Origin: Eubacterium sp. AM49-13BH
GTDB lineage: Bacteria > Bacillota > Clostridia > Lachnospirales > Lachnospiraceae
DNA: 64,000 bases
Assembly: GCF_003464165.1 (NCBI RefSeq)
Contig: NZ_QSEK01000002.1
Coordinates: 68,077-132,076, forward strand
Reading direction: 5' to 3'
Both the position numbers and the translations under genes were made by a program. Positions 44,986 through 55,033 of this stretch are shown here, piece by piece; position 1 is the first letter of the stretch; each line of letters opens with the position of its first letter. Under the pieces are notes generated by a model. It was given only the letters and a program-made list of their open reading frames with translations, did not search any database and had not been told where the DNA came from.

Positions 44986-46560
44986 TTAGAACAAAGGCGC
45001 AACCAGTCTTAATATACATTGTCCGATTCTCAAGATTCTCGGCTTATTGATGTACTTGTCGGTTACTTCCTCACTTCTTCTGAAAATGTTGTAGAAATCA
45101 TTAAGTATGTCGGCAGCAGTTTCCCTGCCATATACATATGCAGCATTTTCAAAGTGAAGGTAAAGACTTCTGAAGTCCATGTTGATTGTGCCGACAACAG
45201 ATACTTCTCCATCGCTTACCCACTGTTTTGCATGAATAAAGCCCGGTGTGTATTCGTATATTCTTACGCCGTATCTTACGAGATCTGCATAATATGATCT
45301 TGTGAGGCTGTAAGTAAGCTTCTTATCAGGAATACCAGGTGTTACAATTCTTACATCAACACCTCTCATTGCTGCCATTGCAAGCTCTCTGGACATCTCT
45401 TCTGTAATAAGCAGATATGGTGTTGTAATGTAAAGATAATGCTTGGCACCCTTAATAATATTAAGATAAACATTTTCAGCGACCCTGTTGTTATTAAGCG
45501 GACTGTCAGCGTAAGGAACAACATACTGATTATTATTAACAGCCTTATATCCGTAATCAGATGCCTTTATATATTTAATATAATCATCCTGTGGCTCGTC
45601 TGTTTTCTTAATAGAGTTCCACATAGAAAGAAACAGCATTGTAAGAGTCTTAACGGCATCGCCGGTCAGCTTAAGACCGGTATCTTTCCACTCACCATAT
45701 GGATGTGTTATGTTAAAGTATTCGTCAGCAAGATTATAACCGCCTGTGAATCCGACCTTACCATCAATTACGGTAATTTTTCTGTGATCACGATTATTCA
45801 TGAACATATTAAATGCAAGTTTAATAGGATTGAATACGCGGCAGTCAATACCATTGGCACGCATTTCTTTGATGAAATCCTTGTTAAGGAAGAAGATACT
45901 TCCTACATCATCATAGAATAATCTGACTTCAACGCCTGCGGCAGCTTTTCTTATAAGTACATCTTTAATTCTGTCAAAGCTTGAAGCTTCTTCAATAGCA
46001 TGATATTCCATAAATATGAACTTTTCAGCTTTTTCAAGTTCTTTAAGCTGTGCTTCAAGACCTTCCTCACCTATGGAATAGAATTCAATATCCGTATTCT
46101 TATATACAGGATATCCTTCATGATTACTCAGATAATGGAACTGGTTATATATATAGATATCCTTATCTTTAACCTCATTAAGAATGTTTTCATCCTGAGA
46201 AAGAGATTTTTTATAGGATTCTTCTATTGAATTAAATCTTTTCTTTACATTTCTGGTAACAATGGAACGTCCAAAAAGCAGATAAATAAGTATACCAAGT
46301 ATAGGAAATGCAAGAATCACAATTATCCATGGCATTTTCATGGCTGAATTAGTAGATGTTCCGTATATCTTAAGCACAAGAATAATTGCAATAAATGTAC
46401 TTAATAATGAAATCCATGCATAGTCCCTGTAAAAATATAATAAAAGATAAGCCAGCCATGCAACCTGGATAAGTACAAATATACCTGTAGCCAGAAGCCG
46501 CCCAAAACTGTTTTTTACTGCTGTTTTCTTTTCGGTTCTCATATGCTTGCGATTACCCAT
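44986..46560 (-). CDS. cls: Cardiolipin synthase
   Basis: A 524-residue phospholipase D superfamily enzyme. Two N-terminal membrane segments (about residues 18-38 and 68-92) precede two HKD motifs: HRKITVIDGKVGFTGGYN near 255 and HAKQWVSDGEVSVVGTINMD near 440. It joins two phosphatidylglycerol molecules to cardiolipin and glycerol at the membrane. AAGGAG precedes the ATG. It lies downstream of the ABC exporter pair by 28 nt and is the last coding gene before hairpin H2, which begins 13 nt after its stop codon. Confidence 0.92.
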   Translation of the reverse strand: MGNRKHMRTEKKTAVKNSFGRLLATGIFVLIQVAWLAYLLLYFYRDYAWISLLSTFIAIILVLKIYGTSTNSAMKMPWIIVILAFPILGILIYLLFGRSIVTRNVKKRFNSIEESYKKSLSQDENILNEVKDKDIYIYNQFHYLSNHEGYPVYKNTDIEFYSIGEEGLEAQLKELEKAEKFIFMEYHAIEEASSFDRIKDVLIRKAAAGVEVRLFYDDVGSIFFLNKDFIKEMRANGIDCRVFNPIKLAFNMFMNNRDHRKITVIDGKVGFTGGYNLADEYFNITHPYGEWKDTGLKLTGDAVKTLTMLFLSMWNSIKKTDEPQDDYIKYIKASDYGYKAVNNNQYVVPYADSPLNNNRVAENVYLNIIKGAKHYLYITTPYLLITEEMSRELAMAAMRGVDVRIVTPGIPDKKLTYSLTRSYYADLVRYGVRIYEYTPGFIHAKQWVSDGEVSVVGTINMDFRSLYLHFENAAYVYGRETAADILNDFYNIFRRSEEVTDKYINKPRILRIGQCILRLVAPLF

Positions 46561-46588
46561 AATTATCCTTATCTCCTTGTCTTAATAA

Positions 46589-48412
46589 TCAGATTGTTTT
46601 TCCAGCAAACTGTGTCATATACAGCTCATAATATCTGCCTTTAGCAGCAAGAAGAGTCTCATGATTACCTGTCTCGACAACTCTTCCATTATCCATAACA
46701 ACTATGATGTCAGCATCCTGAATAGTTGACAGCCGGTGTGCAATAATAAGGCTTGTTCTGTTCTTCATAAGATTAGTCATCGCATCCTGAATCCTTTTTT
46801 CTGTTCGCGTATCAACACTTGAGGTTGCTTCATCAAGTATAAGAATCTTAGGACTGGCAACAAATGCTCTTGCAATTGATAGTAACTGGCGCTGTCCCTG
46901 TGACAGATTCTGTCCGTCTTTGGCGAGCATAGAATCATATCCGTCAGGAAGATGCAGAATCATATTATGGCAGTTAGCCTTCTTTGCAGCAGCGATTATT
47001 TCAGTATCTGTTGCATCCTGTCTTGAATATAAAAGGTTATTCTTTACAGTATCAGCAAAAAGGACAGTATCCTGTAATACAATGGCAGTATTCTTCCTGA
47101 GATTCTCACAGTCTATATCTTTAATATTAACACCGTCAATAGTTATACTGCCATTGTCAATATCGTAGAATCTCATAAGAAGATTGACAACGGTAGTCTT
47201 ACCGCTTCCCGTGCTTCCTACAAGTGCAACCTTCTGTCCGGCTTTAACCTTAAGGTTGAAATCATATAATACCTGTTTCCCCGGTATATAGGAGAAATCA
47301 ACATGATTAAATTCAATGTTGCCGGTAGAATTATCCATTGTAAATTCACCTGATTTATCCTCGGAAGGTTCATCAAGAACAGCAAATACTCTTTCAGCTC
47401 CGGCTATGGCAGTCTGAATCTGCCCCCATATATTGGCAAGCTCGTCAATAGGTCTGCCAAACTGCTTGGCATATACGATAAATGCTGATATTACACCGAT
47501 GGATACATATCCTTTAATAGCAAAATATCCTCCAGCCCCTGCAATAATGACGAAGCCGATATTGTTAATGACATTCATTACAGGCCCCATAGAACCACCA
47601 AGAATCTCGGCTTTAATACCAACCTTAGTCAGTTCATCAGATGTATTATTAAAATCACTGCATACATTTTCCTGTCTGTCAAATGCTGTAACAGTCTTGA
47701 TGCCAGTGACCATCTCCTCAACAGTACCATTAAGCTGTCCCAAAAGAACCTGCCGTCTGGAATAGAATTTCCTCATGGCTTTAGATAAATTCTTAGTTGC
47801 AAATATAGTAAGAATCACTGTTGTGCAGGAACATAATGCAAGCTGCGGAGACAAAACAACCATCATAACGACAGTTCCAATAATAGTAAGAACGCCTGAG
47901 AATAACGAACTCATAGATTGCGATACAGTATTAGAGATATTCTCTACATCATTAGTCATACGGCTCATAATGTCACCATGTGAATGCTGGTCAAGATACT
48001 TAACTGACATACTTACAATCTTATTAAAAAGATCCTGTCTCATGTGCTTAACAATTCTCTGACTTAATATGGCACTTAATCTTGTCTGTATAAATGTGCA
48101 TATACTGTATATTATGTATACCACTAACATGAAGATAAGTATATGATTTAAATTATTAAATTTTCTTAAAGAAATATAATCAATTGCCTGACTCTGAAGC
48201 TTTGGAGCATAGACAGAGCATACAACCATTATAACTACGGCAATAAAAAGAGCAGTAATTACAGGTATTTCTTTAGCAAAATACTGCATAAGGCGCATAA
48301 ATGTTTCTTTACTGTTGACAGGCTTTTCAACAACGGCACATCTGTTTCTGGGTCCTCCCTTCATGCCGGGAATTCTCATATTAATCAGTGAAGTATTCTT
48401 ATCCTCAGCCAT
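46589..48412 (-). CDS. ABC exporter half-transporter with canonical ATP site (heterodimer subunit B)
   Basis: A 607-residue fused membrane/ATPase protein: six membrane helices (about 40-330), then an ATPase domain with Walker A GSTGSGKTT, signature LSQGQRQ, Walker B ILILDEATSSVD with the catalytic glutamate, and switch histidine in IAHRLST. It follows its partner by 18 nt. In heterodimeric exporters of the BmrCD or TM287/288 type one subunit supplies the functional Walker B glutamate; this is that subunit. Substrates may be drugs or lipids; cls directly downstream makes a lipid role conceivable. Confidence 0.9.
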   Translation of the reverse strand: MAEDKNTSLINMRIPGMKGGPRNRCAVVEKPVNSKETFMRLMQYFAKEIPVITALFIAVVIMVVCSVYAPKLQSQAIDYISLRKFNNLNHILIFMLVVYIIYSICTFIQTRLSAILSQRIVKHMRQDLFNKIVSMSVKYLDQHSHGDIMSRMTNDVENISNTVSQSMSSLFSGVLTIIGTVVMMVVLSPQLALCSCTTVILTIFATKNLSKAMRKFYSRRQVLLGQLNGTVEEMVTGIKTVTAFDRQENVCSDFNNTSDELTKVGIKAEILGGSMGPVMNVINNIGFVIIAGAGGYFAIKGYVSIGVISAFIVYAKQFGRPIDELANIWGQIQTAIAGAERVFAVLDEPSEDKSGEFTMDNSTGNIEFNHVDFSYIPGKQVLYDFNLKVKAGQKVALVGSTGSGKTTVVNLLMRFYDIDNGSITIDGVNIKDIDCENLRKNTAIVLQDTVLFADTVKNNLLYSRQDATDTEIIAAAKKANCHNMILHLPDGYDSMLAKDGQNLSQGQRQLLSIARAFVASPKILILDEATSSVDTRTEKRIQDAMTNLMKNRTSLIIAHRLSTIQDADIIVVMDNGRVVETGNHETLLAAKGRYYELYMTQFAGKTI

Positions 48413-48430
48413 AATATCTCTGTCTCCTTG

Positions 48431-50158
48431 CTATTTCTTATTCAACTGTGAATTATATATATCCTGATATATTGCACTGTTTTTGAGCAGTTCGTCATGA
48501 GTGCCGACAGCACTTATATGTCCGTCATCAAGAATTACAATTCTGTCTGCATCTTTAACAGAGGCAATTCTCTGTGCAATAATAATCTTGGTAGTGTCCG
48601 GATATGCATTTTTAAGCATTGAATACAGGCTGGCTTCCGTCTTTAAATCAAGTGCACTGGTTGCATCATCAAATATAATAATTTCAGATTGTTTAAGAAT
48701 GGTACGGCTTATGGCAACTCTCTGTTTCTGACCTCCGGAAAGACTGGTTCCCTGCTGTGTCACAAGAGTATCAAATCCGTCTGTTGAAGTACTGATGAAT
48801 TCCATAGCCTGTGCGATAGAAGCTGCATCTGCAATATCGGTATCAGTTGCATTTTCACGACCCCACCGGATGTTCTCTTTAATAGTGCTTTGGAATATTT
48901 CACTTTTCTGGAGTGCAACAGATATGCGCTCACGCAGATTCTTAAGGTTATATTCCCTGACATCAATATCATCAACAAGCACGCTTCCTTCGGTTACATC
49001 ATAGAATCTTGGAATCAGGTTAATAAGGCTTGTTTTACCACAGCCGGTTTCACCGAGAATACCGATAGTTTCGCCGGGATTGATAATTAGATTAATATTA
49101 TCAAGAATCTTCTTATCGCCAGTTAATGGATATGCAAATGTTACATTTTTAAATTCAATTTTACCTTTAATAGAAGTTGTGGCGTTAAATGAACCATCTT
49201 TGATAGAAGGCTCGCAAGCAAGCACTTCATTAATTCTTCTGCCTGAAGCAATACCTCTTGATGCGGTCTGGAACATATTAGTCATTCGCATAACTGCATT
49301 AAGTGACTGCGTGACATATGTAATTGCTGCCATGACATTACCTGGTGTTACAGAACCGTTGGCAACCTGAATACCACCAACCTTGATAACTGCAACTACA
49401 GACAGGTTGAGAATAATATTCATAATTGGCTGCATATATGAGAAAATCATCAGCACATTAAGCTGTGTATTTACAAGATCATCATTGGAGCTGCCAAAAC
49501 GTTCTTTTTCGTAATCTTTTTTAACATAGGCCTTGACAACACGGAAACCTGATACATTTTCCTGCATTACATTATTAACATTATCAAGCTTTTGCTGCAG
49601 TTTTGAAAAAAGTGGATTAGCTTTAGAAAGAAAATATATAACACATATGGTTACAAGCGGCAGTGCACATGCGATAACTGCACCAAAGCTTAGATTAAGG
49701 GATAACATGCATATTATGCCGCCGGCAAAAAGCATAAATGTCCTTATAAAACCACGCATGCTCATCTGTATGAAATTCTGTAACTGTGTTATATCGTTGG
49801 TAACTCTTGTGATAAGTGAACCTGTAGAGAATTTGTCAGTCTGTTCGAAGGAGAAAGACATAATCTTTTTGAATGCGTCTTTTCTTAGATCATTACCGAA
49901 ATTCTGTGATGCAATATTAGAACACACACCACATAAGATACCAGATAATCCGCCAAGAATTACGAATATTATCATCTTAAGTCCTTCGGTAAGTACAAGA
50001 TTCAGATTCCCAACACCGTTATTTGATAAACCTAAAACACCTTCATCCACGATGGTGCTCATTAAACGAGGCTGAACGAGGTCCGCAAGAACCTCGCCCA
50101 CCATGAATAAAGGTGCAAGAATGGCAAAAAGCCAGTATTTTTTAAGATATTTCAGCAT
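48431..50158 (-). CDS. ABC exporter half-transporter with degenerate ATP site (heterodimer subunit A)
   Basis: A 575-residue partner of the preceding entry with the same fused layout. Walker A is GETGCGKTS and the signature LSGGQKQ, but Walker B reads IIIFDDATSALD: an aspartate replaces the catalytic glutamate, and the switch position is IAQRIAS with glutamine instead of histidine. Both changes mark the non-hydrolytic site of heterodimeric exporters, so the protein is expected to work only with its partner. GGGAG precedes the ATG. Confidence 0.9.
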   Translation of the reverse strand: MLKYLKKYWLFAILAPLFMVGEVLADLVQPRLMSTIVDEGVLGLSNNGVGNLNLVLTEGLKMIIFVILGGLSGILCGVCSNIASQNFGNDLRKDAFKKIMSFSFEQTDKFSTGSLITRVTNDITQLQNFIQMSMRGFIRTFMLFAGGIICMLSLNLSFGAVIACALPLVTICVIYFLSKANPLFSKLQQKLDNVNNVMQENVSGFRVVKAYVKKDYEKERFGSSNDDLVNTQLNVLMIFSYMQPIMNIILNLSVVAVIKVGGIQVANGSVTPGNVMAAITYVTQSLNAVMRMTNMFQTASRGIASGRRINEVLACEPSIKDGSFNATTSIKGKIEFKNVTFAYPLTGDKKILDNINLIINPGETIGILGETGCGKTSLINLIPRFYDVTEGSVLVDDIDVREYNLKNLRERISVALQKSEIFQSTIKENIRWGRENATDTDIADAASIAQAMEFISTSTDGFDTLVTQQGTSLSGGQKQRVAISRTILKQSEIIIFDDATSALDLKTEASLYSMLKNAYPDTTKIIIAQRIASVKDADRIVILDDGHISAVGTHDELLKNSAIYQDIYNSQLNKK

Positions 50159-50184
50159 ATAAAAACTCCCTGTCTTTAAATTAA

Positions 50185-50688
50185 TTATTCAAAAACCTTC
50201 CTTATGCTGTCGTAATGAAGAAATTCTCCCCTGTCAGCGATAGCCTTGATTTCGTCTGCTGTAGCAAATCTGAAACCGGCAGTTTCTTCTGTCTGTAAAT
50301 GTATATCTGCTTCTGTAATATCCATGTTAAACTTATAGATATCAACAAAATAATTATCCTTTTCTTCAGGATTATCTCTTCTGTAAGAAAATTCAAAGCC
50401 GCCATCAGCATGTGATACATCAACACCGGTTTCTTCTAAAACCTCACGGCAGACAGCCTGAAAAGATGTCTCTCCAGCCTGGCATGCACCGCCTGAGACT
50501 TCCCAGTGCCCTGGTGCCCATGCTTTAGTTAAGACTCTCTGTGTTATTAAAAATGTATTATCAGGTCTTTTGATTATACCAAGAACAGTTAAGTGATAGT
50601 CACCATCCTTCATGTTCCAGTCATTACGTTTCATAGTACGGCCTGTAAGCTGTTTATCGACATCATAGATATCCCATATTTCACCCAT
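50185..50688 (-). CDS. Nudix hydrolase
   Basis: A 167-residue Nudix protein with a complete box GGACQAGETSFQAVCREVLEETG. The N-terminus (EIWDIYDVDKQLTGRTMKR) resembles the DLYD-type start of YfcD and isopentenyl-diphosphate isomerase-like Nudix enzymes. It probably hydrolyses a nucleoside diphosphate derivative or related pyrophosphate; the exact substrate is unknown. AGGAGA precedes the ATG. It sits between the TrxR-like gene and the ABC exporter pair, all in the same direction. Confidence 0.85.
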   Translation of the reverse strand: MGEIWDIYDVDKQLTGRTMKRNDWNMKDGDYHLTVLGIIKRPDNTFLITQRVLTKAWAPGHWEVSGGACQAGETSFQAVCREVLEETGVDVSHADGGFEFSYRRDNPEEKDNYFVDIYKFNMDITEADIHLQTEETAGFRFATADEIKAIADRGEFLHYDSIRKVFE

Positions 50689-50709
50689 TATTAATCGTCT
50701 CCTGTTAAA

Positions 50710-51567
50710 CTAATTATCTTTATGTTTTTTCAGATAGTCAAGTACGCTGTGTACAGCAACATTTCCTTCACCAACAGCCTTGGCATACTGATAAGGTCTG
50801 CCTGTACAGTCGCCTGCTGCATATACACCATCAATATTAGTCTTCTGAGTTCTGTCAACAATAATATGTCCACCAGCCATATCAAGTCCTGATAATAATA
50901 CACCCGGATTAATAGAATCCTTTAAGAAGAATGCACCGCTTACGGGGATAGCTTCTCCCTTGAAGGTTACAGAAGCTACCTTCTTATCTCCGTCAACACT
51001 TGCAGGCAGTCCGTTATAATGTGTCATGTTATCATATTGTAAACTGGTTTCTTTATAAGGTGTGAAAAGGTATACATGGTTAGCAAGTCCTGCTAAAAAT
51101 GTTACTTCATCCTCGAATTTAGGTGATGCACATATAACAGCAATATCCTTATTCTTATATAATGCTCCATCACATGTAGCACAATAACTTACGCCACAAC
51201 CTAAAAGCCTTGCTTCACCTTCAATCTCTCTTGTTGTTGTCATACCAACAGTCATTATGACAGCTTTGGCTTCATATATCTCATTATCAGCACCGGCTGC
51301 AAAATAACCGCCGCAGTCATATATGGAATTAACCTGTGACTCTGTTATAGTAATGCCACAGTCGTCAATCTGCTTTAAGAACACAGACTGCATTTCGCTT
51401 CCTGTAACAGCAGGAAGGCCAGGATAATTCATGATTTTCTCGGCTTTCTCTATCTTAGTGCTTAGTGCTCTTGAACCAAACCATATAAAGTTAAGATTTC
51501 TTGCTTTAGCAGTGAGTGCAGCAGATATTCCCGCAGGTCCGCTGCCGATTATCATAAGGTCATACAT
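50710..51567 (-). CDS. Thioredoxin reductase-like FAD/NAD(P) oxidoreductase
   Basis: A 285-residue flavoprotein. FAD motif IIGSGPAGISAAL at the start, the redox pair CATC in SYCATCDGALY near residue 135, and AAGDCTGRPYQYAKAVGEG near the C-terminus. The NAD(P) loop region is VICASPKFEDEV, lacking the usual GGGDSA pattern, and the protein is about 25 residues shorter than standard TrxB. So the electron donor may be unusual, for example ferredoxin as in some clostridial flavin reductases (inference). GGAGG precedes the ATG. Confidence 0.8.
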   Translation of the reverse strand: MYDLMIIGSGPAGISAALTAKARNLNFIWFGSRALSTKIEKAEKIMNYPGLPAVTGSEMQSVFLKQIDDCGITITESQVNSIYDCGGYFAAGADNEIYEAKAVIMTVGMTTTREIEGEARLLGCGVSYCATCDGALYKNKDIAVICASPKFEDEVTFLAGLANHVYLFTPYKETSLQYDNMTHYNGLPASVDGDKKVASVTFKGEAIPVSGAFFLKDSINPGVLLSGLDMAGGHIIVDRTQKTNIDGVYAAGDCTGRPYQYAKAVGEGNVAVHSVLDYLKKHKDN

Positions 51568-51611
51568 ATTACATAGCCTCCTTATTATGTTGACTTATAA
51601 ACTAGTATTAA

Positions 51612-53269
51612 TTAAAGGAAACGGCTTATACGCTCTTTCATCTGCTCTTCACCCATGATATGAACGATAGTCCACAGATCAGGAGTATTAGCTCTGCCGG
51701 TTACAGCAATTCTTACAACCTCTGCAACGTCTGATACATTACCCTTGAAGTTCTCCGGATTAGCCTTGTAAGCCTTCATATCAGAAGCATAGCCGTTCTT
51801 GTCAGCTATTTCCTTAAGCTTGTTAAACCACATGCTGTTATCATCATTATGGTCATAAGCTGCAAGGTAATCATTAAGAATAGCCTTAACCTCGTCATCA
51901 GCTAATCTGAATTCATCTCTTTCACCAGACTCGCCATCAAAGAAGAAGCTGATAAGTTCAAATATCTGCTTAGCTACATGAAGTCTTTTCTTCTTCTCTT
52001 AGCACCAACACCCATGTAAAGTCTTAATATAGCAAGTAACTTCTCTTTGTCAGCAAACCATACCTTTTCCATCTCAGGTTCATTCTCTAATGCCCAGTTG
52101 TGAAGGAATTCATATAAATCATCCTCTGATAACTTGGAAAGCTCATTCTTACAGATGTTATGAAGCTTTTCTTTATCAAATAAGGCACCTGAAACACTCA
52201 TCTTATCTACTGAGAATGGGAATTCATTGATATCCTTGTCAGGGAACTTCTCATGCCATTCCTCAAAGTTAGAGTTAAGGAGTGTAAGAAGATAGACCTT
52301 CATTGTGTATGGATGATATCCGTCTTTTCTGTAGTAATCAAGTGAAAGCTCCGGATCTTTTCTCTTAGATAACTTTCTCTTTCCACCTGTTTCCTCATCA
52401 AACTTCATAAGATGTGCTGTATGTGCGTATTTTGGCATCTTAAAGCCTAATACATGGAATAATTCATAGTGGATAGGAACAGAAGCAAGCCATTCACCGC
52501 CACGTACAACTGTAGTAGTTCTCATAAAGTGGTCATCAATTGCGTGTGCAAAATGATATGTTGGAATACCATCTTTCTTAAGAAGAACTACATCATGGAT
52601 ATTCTCTGGAAGCTTAATCTCTCCCTTAATGCTGTCTGTAAATGTGATTTCATTCTCAGGACTTCCCTGTGAACGAAGTCTAAGCACATAAGGCTTTCCT
52701 GCCTTAAGATTTTCCTCGATAGTCTCTAAAGAAAGGTCACGGCATACAGCATATTTGCCATAATATCCAGTAAGAACCTTATCAGTCTCCTGCTGTAATC
52801 TTACAGCCTCAAGCTCTTCCTCTGTACAGAAGCAAGGGTAAGCAAGACCTTTAAGTACAAGCTCCTTTGCAAATGTATGATAGATATCAACTCTCTGTGT
52901 CTGATAATATGGTCCGTATGCATTAACCTGGTCAGAATCCGGAAAGCCTGCACCTTCATCAAATTCAATATCAAAGTATCTTAAAGAATTGATTACAAGG
53001 TCAACAGCACCTTCAACAGTTCTCTTGGCATCAGTATCTTCAATTCTTAAGTAGAACACACCACCGTTCTTGTGAGCGATTCTCTCATCAGCTAACGCAC
53101 TGTAGAGATTACCAAGATGGATAAATCCAGTTGGACTTGGACCTAATCTTGTTACCTCTGCCTTGTTTGGAAGTTTTCTATATGGGTATTTCTCCTCATA
53201 ATAATCAGGTGTCTTATCCACATCAGGGAATAAGAGTTCTGCTAATTTCTTACAATCCTGCTCGTTCAT
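51612..53269 (-). CDS. gltX: Glutamyl-tRNA synthetase, interrupted by one missing base
   Basis: The frame from 53269 holds the catalytic half: the HIGH-like PSPTGFIHLGNL near residue 45 and the KMSKS-like KRKLSKRKD near residue 300. It stops at 51974 after MGVGAKRRRKDFM. One extra base after 51975 reads on as YAKQIFELISFFFDGESG and continues to a natural stop at 51612 (…MKERISRFL), giving about 552 residues. The enzyme charges tRNA-Glu and is essential, so loss of its anticodon-binding end is unlikely; the break is almost certainly a sequence error. AAGGAG precedes the ATG. Confidence 0.9.
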
Positions 53270-53306
53270 TATTAATCTCCTTATATTGCTAAATAAATCT
53301 CATAAT

Positions 53307-53335
53307 ATTTTACACATTTTGCAGACGCATTTCAA
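53307..53335 (-). promoter_or_regulatory. gltX promoter
   Basis: On the minus strand TTGAAA (53335-53330), 17 nt, TAAAAT (53312-53307), placed immediately after hairpin H3, which thus separates gltX from the HAD gene. Confidence 0.65.
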
Positions 53336-53340
53336 CCTTG

Positions 53341-53640
53341 AATATTAATCTGTGTTAATTCTGGGCTTTTTATTGTATTTAAAATGCATATATGCCTGTC
53401 TATAGCTCACAAGCTCCGATTTCCTCGCTTAGTATGAGTAAATACCGCTATCTACATAGTTTATTACGGTGTGCGAAGTCAAACGCGCTTCGCTTGAACG
53501 AGACTTCACACACCGAACTTTTGTATATAGCGGTATTAACTCATACACAGCTCGTCAATAGTCGCTTGTGAGCTATAGACAGGCATATATGCATATAACT
53601 ATATTGAAAAAGCCCAAGATTAACATATATTAAGTATATT
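53341..53640. repeat. Giant imperfect hairpin H3 (about 300 nt) between the HAD gene and gltX
   Basis: Arms 53385-53414 and 53564-53593 are a perfect 30-bp inverted repeat; outside them GGGCTTTTT pairs with AAAAAGCCC and the pairing continues past the HAD stop codon (53622-53620). Inside, GTATGAGTAAATACCGCTAT (53432-53451) pairs with 53527-53546. The tip 53479-53500 is identical to that of H2. The shared core has the same length as in H2 with no gaps. Confidence 0.9.
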
Positions 53641-54456
53641 GCGGAATGCGTATGCTACGCCATCTTTATCGTGGTGCAGCGTTACATGGTCGGCTATTTG
53701 TTTCAGGTGTGGTTCGGCGTTTTCCATTGCTATTCCTACGCCGGCGTATTCTATCATGTCTGTGTCGTTGTCTGCGTCACCGAAGGCTGCTACATTTTCA
53801 CGGGACAGACCTAGGTATTCTGTTAAGAATTTGACGCCTGATTTCTTGCCGGCGTCTTTATATGATATCTCAAGAAGCTGGCTTATTGAACTTGTCATGT
53901 AGACTTCGTCTGTGGCTTTTCTTATTCTGTCCATTATGTTTTTCTTTAATTCTTCATCGCCGACTACTATGTCAATACTGTCTAATTCATGGCAGTGTTC
54001 AAGTATGAAGGATACAATGTCGTCTTTAAGAATTCTTGTTTTCTTTACATAGTTAAGTGAGTGTTCTGTAGCACCGTATTTTTCAGGATGTGCAGTATAT
54101 TCTGTTGAAGCAAATGCCTGTCCTTTTATAAATGCTTCATATGTCACAATATCATTCTCTGTGAGTTTAAGTATTGTCTTTACTGATTCTGGTGTAAGAA
54201 CATAGGATTTAAGGCACTCTTTGCCTGCAATACGGTATATGGCAGCACCATTGCTTGTTATTGCATATTCAATTCCAGGAACTGATATGACATCCTCAGG
54301 CAGTGTGTCAAATGCACGTCCGCTTGCGATACATACATGTACTCCGTTGCTTATGGCATCAATTAATGCTTGTCTGTTTACTTCTGACAGATGGCTTTCC
54401 GAATTAAGAGTTGTCCTGTCTAAATCAAGAGCCACAAGTTTAATATCTGTATTCAT
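53620..54456 (-). CDS. Cof-type HAD superfamily phosphatase
   Basis: A 278-residue HAD hydrolase of the Cof group. The catalytic motif is ALDLDRTTLNS (nucleophile D in DLDRT; the usual glycine is arginine), motif II IASGR, and motif III/IV GDADNDTDMIEYAGVGIAMENA. The alpha/beta cap lies between. Such enzymes dephosphorylate sugar phosphates, FMN or cofactors. The ATG at 54456 (MNTDIKLVALD) follows AAGGTG; the open frame before it is not conserved protein. Its last codons lie inside hairpin H3. Confidence 0.85.
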   Translation of the reverse strand: MNTDIKLVALDLDRTTLNSESHLSEVNRQALIDAISNGVHVCIASGRAFDTLPEDVISVPGIEYAITSNGAAIYRIAGKECLKSYVLTPESVKTILKLTENDIVTYEAFIKGQAFASTEYTAHPEKYGATEHSLNYVKKTRILKDDIVSFILEHCHELDSIDIVVGDEELKKNIMDRIRKATDEVYMTSSISQLLEISYKDAGKKSGVKFLTEYLGLSRENVAAFGDADNDTDMIEYAGVGIAMENAEPHLKQIADHVTLHHDKDGVAYAFRNILNIC

Positions 54457-54502
54457 AATAATCACCTTGTTTCCGTACTTTTCATTATAATAGCCATTAT
54501 AA

Positions 54503-54542
54503 ATAAATAAGGCTGTCCCTTTAAGGACAACCTTATATGTAT
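54503..54542 (-). terminator. Terminator behind the decayed ABC ATPase locus
   Basis: On the minus strand AAGGTTGTCC pairs with GGGACAGCCTT and is followed by ATTTATTT. Confidence 0.65.
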
Positions 54543-54562
54543 AGTGATGATATGTCAATATT

Positions 54563-55033
54563 TTAAGCAGATTTTTTATCATCTTTCGATGGCTTAATCT
54601 GCCCCTGAACGATTTCGATAATTTCATCAGATAAGAAATTAAGCTCGTCTGCGTCGTGGCAGGCAATTATAATTAAAGCACCTCTTTCCCTGTGCCTGAT
54701 GAGTATGTCACGAATCTGCTCTGTACCTGTATCATCAAGTGCATTGATTGGTTCATCAAGGATAATGATATCGGGATTCTCCATGATGGCAGCAGCAATT
54801 CTAAGTCTCTGCTTCATACCAAGAGAGAACTTGCTGAATGTTCTTTTATCGTCAGGATCAAGACCAATCTCGGTAAGAGTCTCGCGTATGCGGTTATCAT
54901 CAATACGCTTTCGGATAGATGCCAGAGTCTTTAGATTCTCAAATGCTGTGTAATTAGAGACAAATGATGGGTTCTCAATTAATATACCGATACTTGGCGG
55001 AAACATGGATTCTGACAAAATTTTATTGTGCAA
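54563..55033 (-). pseudogene. C-terminal half of an ABC transporter ATPase (Walker A missing)
   Basis: About 156 codons starting at the Q-loop region (SIGILIENPSF) with signature FSLGMKQR, Walker B IIILDEP and the switch histidine in ACHDAD. This is the second half of a BcrA-type ATPase of antibiotic or peptide export systems. The first half, with Walker A, is absent: the sequence upstream is a remnant of a response regulator. It cannot hydrolyse ATP alone. No matching permease is next to it, which fits a deletion product. Confidence 0.8.

Noticed and set aside
51612..53269. gltX as a real pseudogene
   Set aside because: The second frame is full, conserved and continuous on adding one base, and the enzyme is essential; a sequence error is more likely.
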